Below are positions 62,046 through 64,000 of a stretch of 64,000 nt of DNA, piece after piece. Where the stretch lies: assembly GCA_032718475.1 (NCBI GenBank), contig JAUCBJ010008450.1:1-64000 (forward strand), given 5' to 3'. The stretch's first letter is position 1; each line of letters begins with the position of its first letter. The notes under the pieces are model-generated. The model saw only the letters and a list, made by a program, of their open reading frames with translations, did not search any database and was not told where the DNA came from. The stretch is from Nemertoderma westbladi. Lineage: Eukaryota > Xenacoelomorpha > Nemertodermatida > Nemertodermatidae. The translations under genes and the position numbers were made by a program.

Positions 62046-62781
62046 TTGTGTAAAGAACAGAAGCCTTTTGCCGGATCTTTCTAGCTCCTGAGCACTTTAA
62101 CATGATAGTCTTGCACGGATCGATAGAGTACTTACATAACCTTATCAACCAGGCGAATAATATTCTTACCTTATTCCAGGATGAATTCCTGTCTATAATT
62201 TTAGTGATAGCTTCTATTGTGCTGTCGTTCATGTCTGATTCACAACTGTCCTTAAATCTTACCTTTTTGGTGTGAAGTTCTTCTAGAATACTATACCAGA
62301 AATCCTCTGTCCCCTCCATGACGTCATCAGAGACTTCACTATCGTTATCGACCTCTGATATTTCGCCCGTATATTGAATTTTCACATCAGGATCATCTCT
62401 AATGGCGTCGGTCCATTCTGATTTGTTTTGGATTCCGGGCCATTGGGATTCGTCTTGAGAAAGGAAAGTGGGCCCATACCACCATTGACGACGATCCTTC
62501 AACCTTTTAGCACTGAGTCCCCTGCTAATGTCGTCGGCTGGATTTAGTTCACCTTGAATGAAAAGCCATTGGTTACATTCGGATTGTTCTAGAATATGAT
62601 TTACTCTGTTAGTTACATACCTTTTAAACTCTTTGTCCTCATTGTTTATGTATCCTAGAACTACTTTGGAGTCAGACCAAAATGTTGACTTTTCGATTTT
62701 AAGGTTGAGTTCTTCCTTGAGAGTTCGGCCAACATCAGCGACTATTACTGCCGCCTGCAACTCCCGTCTGGGCGTTGACAA
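62020..62781 (-). CDS. BEL-C RNase H region
   Basis: RRELQAAVIVADVGRTL, TFWSDSKVVLGYINNE and FIQGELNPADDISRGL are the characteristic RNase H blocks of BEL pol, followed by WWYGPTFLSQDESQWP. A stretch of acidic residues and KVRFKDSCESD leads toward the integrase. A shift near 62045 separates it from the integrase frame. Degrades the RNA strand during reverse transcription. Confidence 0.8.
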   Translation of the reverse strand: MSTPRRELQAAVIVADVGRTLKEELNLKIEKSTFWSDSKVVLGYINNEDKEFKRYVTNRVNHILEQSECNQWLFIQGELNPADDISRGLSAKRLKDRRQWWYGPTFLSQDESQWPGIQNKSEWTDAIRDDPDVKIQYTGEISEVDNDSEVSDDVMEGTEDFWYSILEELHTKKVRFKDSCESDMNDSTIEAITKIIDRNSSWNKVRILFAWLIRLCKYSIDPCKTIMLKCSGARKIRQKASVLYTNANIQRRI

Positions 62782-64000
62782 CCCGCTAGAAACTGAGGAA
62801 ATTTTATTTAACCTTGGAAAATAAATATGATACTGTTATATGGCCATCCATTTCAACTCTAAGATATGAAACGCAACCGCATGCTACTTCGGAGGCGTCA
62901 CAAAAGTGATGTAATTGTTACTTTATATTTTCTAATGCCTGAGTAAAGCTATGGTACACTCTGGGTATCTGTATGACAGACAGTTCGGCAATCTTTTGAG
63001 ACCATTTGGTCCATTTTTTGATGTATTCCTGTGGTATTGGTTCGTCCCAACCAATACCGGAATGCCATATATCTCGTACAATTAATCTTCCCTTCACTAC
63101 AAAGGGGGATAAAAAGTTCAGAGGGTCAAATATTGAGTTTACAACGCTTATGCATCCTCGCTTAGTTAGAGGGGCGTCCTTTTCTGGAAATTAAAGTTAA
63201 AATTATCCAATTGGGTGTCCCAAATGACACCCAACACTCTTGTGGCTGGGAGGTTGTCCAGGTCTAAGTTTATGTATTGTTTACCTAAGTGTGAGACATT
63301 CAATGCCTCTAAAAACTTTCTAGAATTAGACATGAATTTGTGTAATCTAAACCCACCTTTGGAAAGGCAAGCAATGAGTTGTTGAGCCAGGTCTATTGCT
63401 TCTGGAACTGTATCTAAGGATTCACAGATATCATCTACATAAAATGATGTTAGTACACTGTTTATTACATTTTCATCAAATTCGTCTGCATTATCCAACC
63501 CGGTTCTCCTTAGAGTGTGGGTGGCAATGCACGACGGATCTGTAGCACCAAATATATGTACAAGCATTTTGTAAGTTTCTATTTGGTTACTACCTATTGG
63601 CTTCCATAAAAATCGTAAGCTGTCGCTATCCTCATCGGTGACTTTCACCTGATGATACATGCCTTCTATGTCTGCTATGAAGGCAATGCTTCCCTTGCGG
63701 AAACGCAATAGAATTCCTATAATTTTATTTGTCAAGTTAGGACCCTGTAAGAGGAAGTCATTAAGACATTCCCCCTTGTATCTGGCGGCGGCATCTTTTA
63801 CAATGCGTATTGTGCCAGGTTTTGCTGCGCACTCCACATAATGGTGCGGCAGGTAGTACGTTTGATTACTTACATGTTGTTGCTCACTTAAATCTAGCTT
63901 TCTCGCGTAGCCTTTAGTTTCATATTCCTTTATCATATTATCATAAAGCAGATACTTATCCGGTTTACCTGTTAATCTCTTTAATAACCCTTACAACCTT
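62782..64000 (-). pseudogene. BEL-C reverse transcriptase (partial)
   Basis: From the window edge the frame gives TIRIVKDAAARYKGECLNDF, IAFIADIEGMYHQVKV with a catalytic D, SLRFLWKP and SFYVDDICES (the YVDD box at about 63430). ATRVLGVIWD follows and the frame stops at 63166. In another frame coding continues with SVVNSIFDPLNFLSPFVVK, GIGWDEPIPQEYI, IQIPRVY and HHFCDASEVACGCVSY, with a TAA near 62920 and a further shift before 62781. BEL-type RT, now interrupted; N-terminal part lies beyond 64000. Confidence 0.85.

Larger units (their letters stand above)
59451..64000 (-). mobile_element. BEL/Pao retrotransposon C, 3' part
   Basis: The minus strand carries BEL-type RT (from beyond the window edge to about 63166), RNase H, integrase with C-terminal extension (60729), then a putative 3' LTR (60689-59451). 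The purine tract CAGGGGG precedes the LTR end. The lower border is set where homology to LINE 1 stops (ACTGG at 59446-59450); the 5' end and target duplication lie beyond 64000. It is the only BEL element in the window with visible RT and integrase, and thus a type of helper that A2 would need. Confidence 0.85.

Noticed and set aside
1-64000. CRISPR arrays, rRNA, bacterial operons or prophage
   Set aside because: No regularly spaced repeats of that type and no rRNA-like sequence seen. All recognised coding is eukaryotic retroelement or intron-flanked.

Overview
This is a window of eukaryotic, almost certainly invertebrate animal, genomic DNA. It is AT-rich, intron-style splice signals flank the few host-like coding pieces, and nearly everything recognisable is retrotransposon. 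The mixture (BEL/Pao, CsRn1-like Ty3/gypsy, RTE-like, CR1-like and restriction-endonuclease-type non-LTR elements), the many ACCGGT and AGGCCTA words and a beta/gamma-crystallin-like exon suggest a marine invertebrate. I cannot name the phylum. No rRNA, CRISPR, operon or prokaryotic signal is present.

Layout. 1-4287: 5' end of a minus-strand BEL-like LTR element (A1): LTR, 2.2 kb repeat-rich leader, start of ORF1. 4288-9556: mostly unannotatable DNA with a possible last exon, a tRNA-like relic, two foldback elements, a GT microsatellite and a 145-bp tandem array. 9557-33314: GC-richer BEL-like family X in at least three pieces: an inverted 5' fragment (9557-11665), a tandem LTR-internal-LTR copy on the minus strand (12175-32074), and the 3' end of another copy (32075-33314). 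Inside X sits an RTE-like LINE (14011-25639). Inside that is a CsRn1-like gypsy element (16254-25459), and inside its integrase gene a CR1-like LINE (about 20214-24127): four nesting levels. 33315-36832: remains of LINEs with PHD, endonuclease and RRM-like ORF1 parts. 37237-37537: long-TIR foldback element. 37744-41290: a decayed non-LTR element with a C-terminal restriction-like endonuclease. 41291-42781: host-like DNA with a clear candidate exon (41810-41992). 42782-59450: a second RTE-like LINE split by a short-LTR gypsy element (43270-47471, TSD GACCT) and a BEL-like element A2 (47891-58949, TSD CCATC). 59451-64000: the 3' part of a third BEL element (C) that also abuts this LINE.

How the parts relate. 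Only the gypsy, BEL-C, REL and CR1-like elements show reverse transcriptase together with integrase or endonuclease modules, and all carry frameshifts or stops. BEL-A2 stands out: its LTRs differ at only a handful of positions, yet its main ORF (1028 codons, uninterrupted) fuses gag and protease to short tails of RNase H and integrase with no RT. It also has a separate 3' ORF with three zinc-knuckle-like motifs. It looks like a recently moved, non-autonomous element with retained coding capacity. Host genes are represented by at most two exons.
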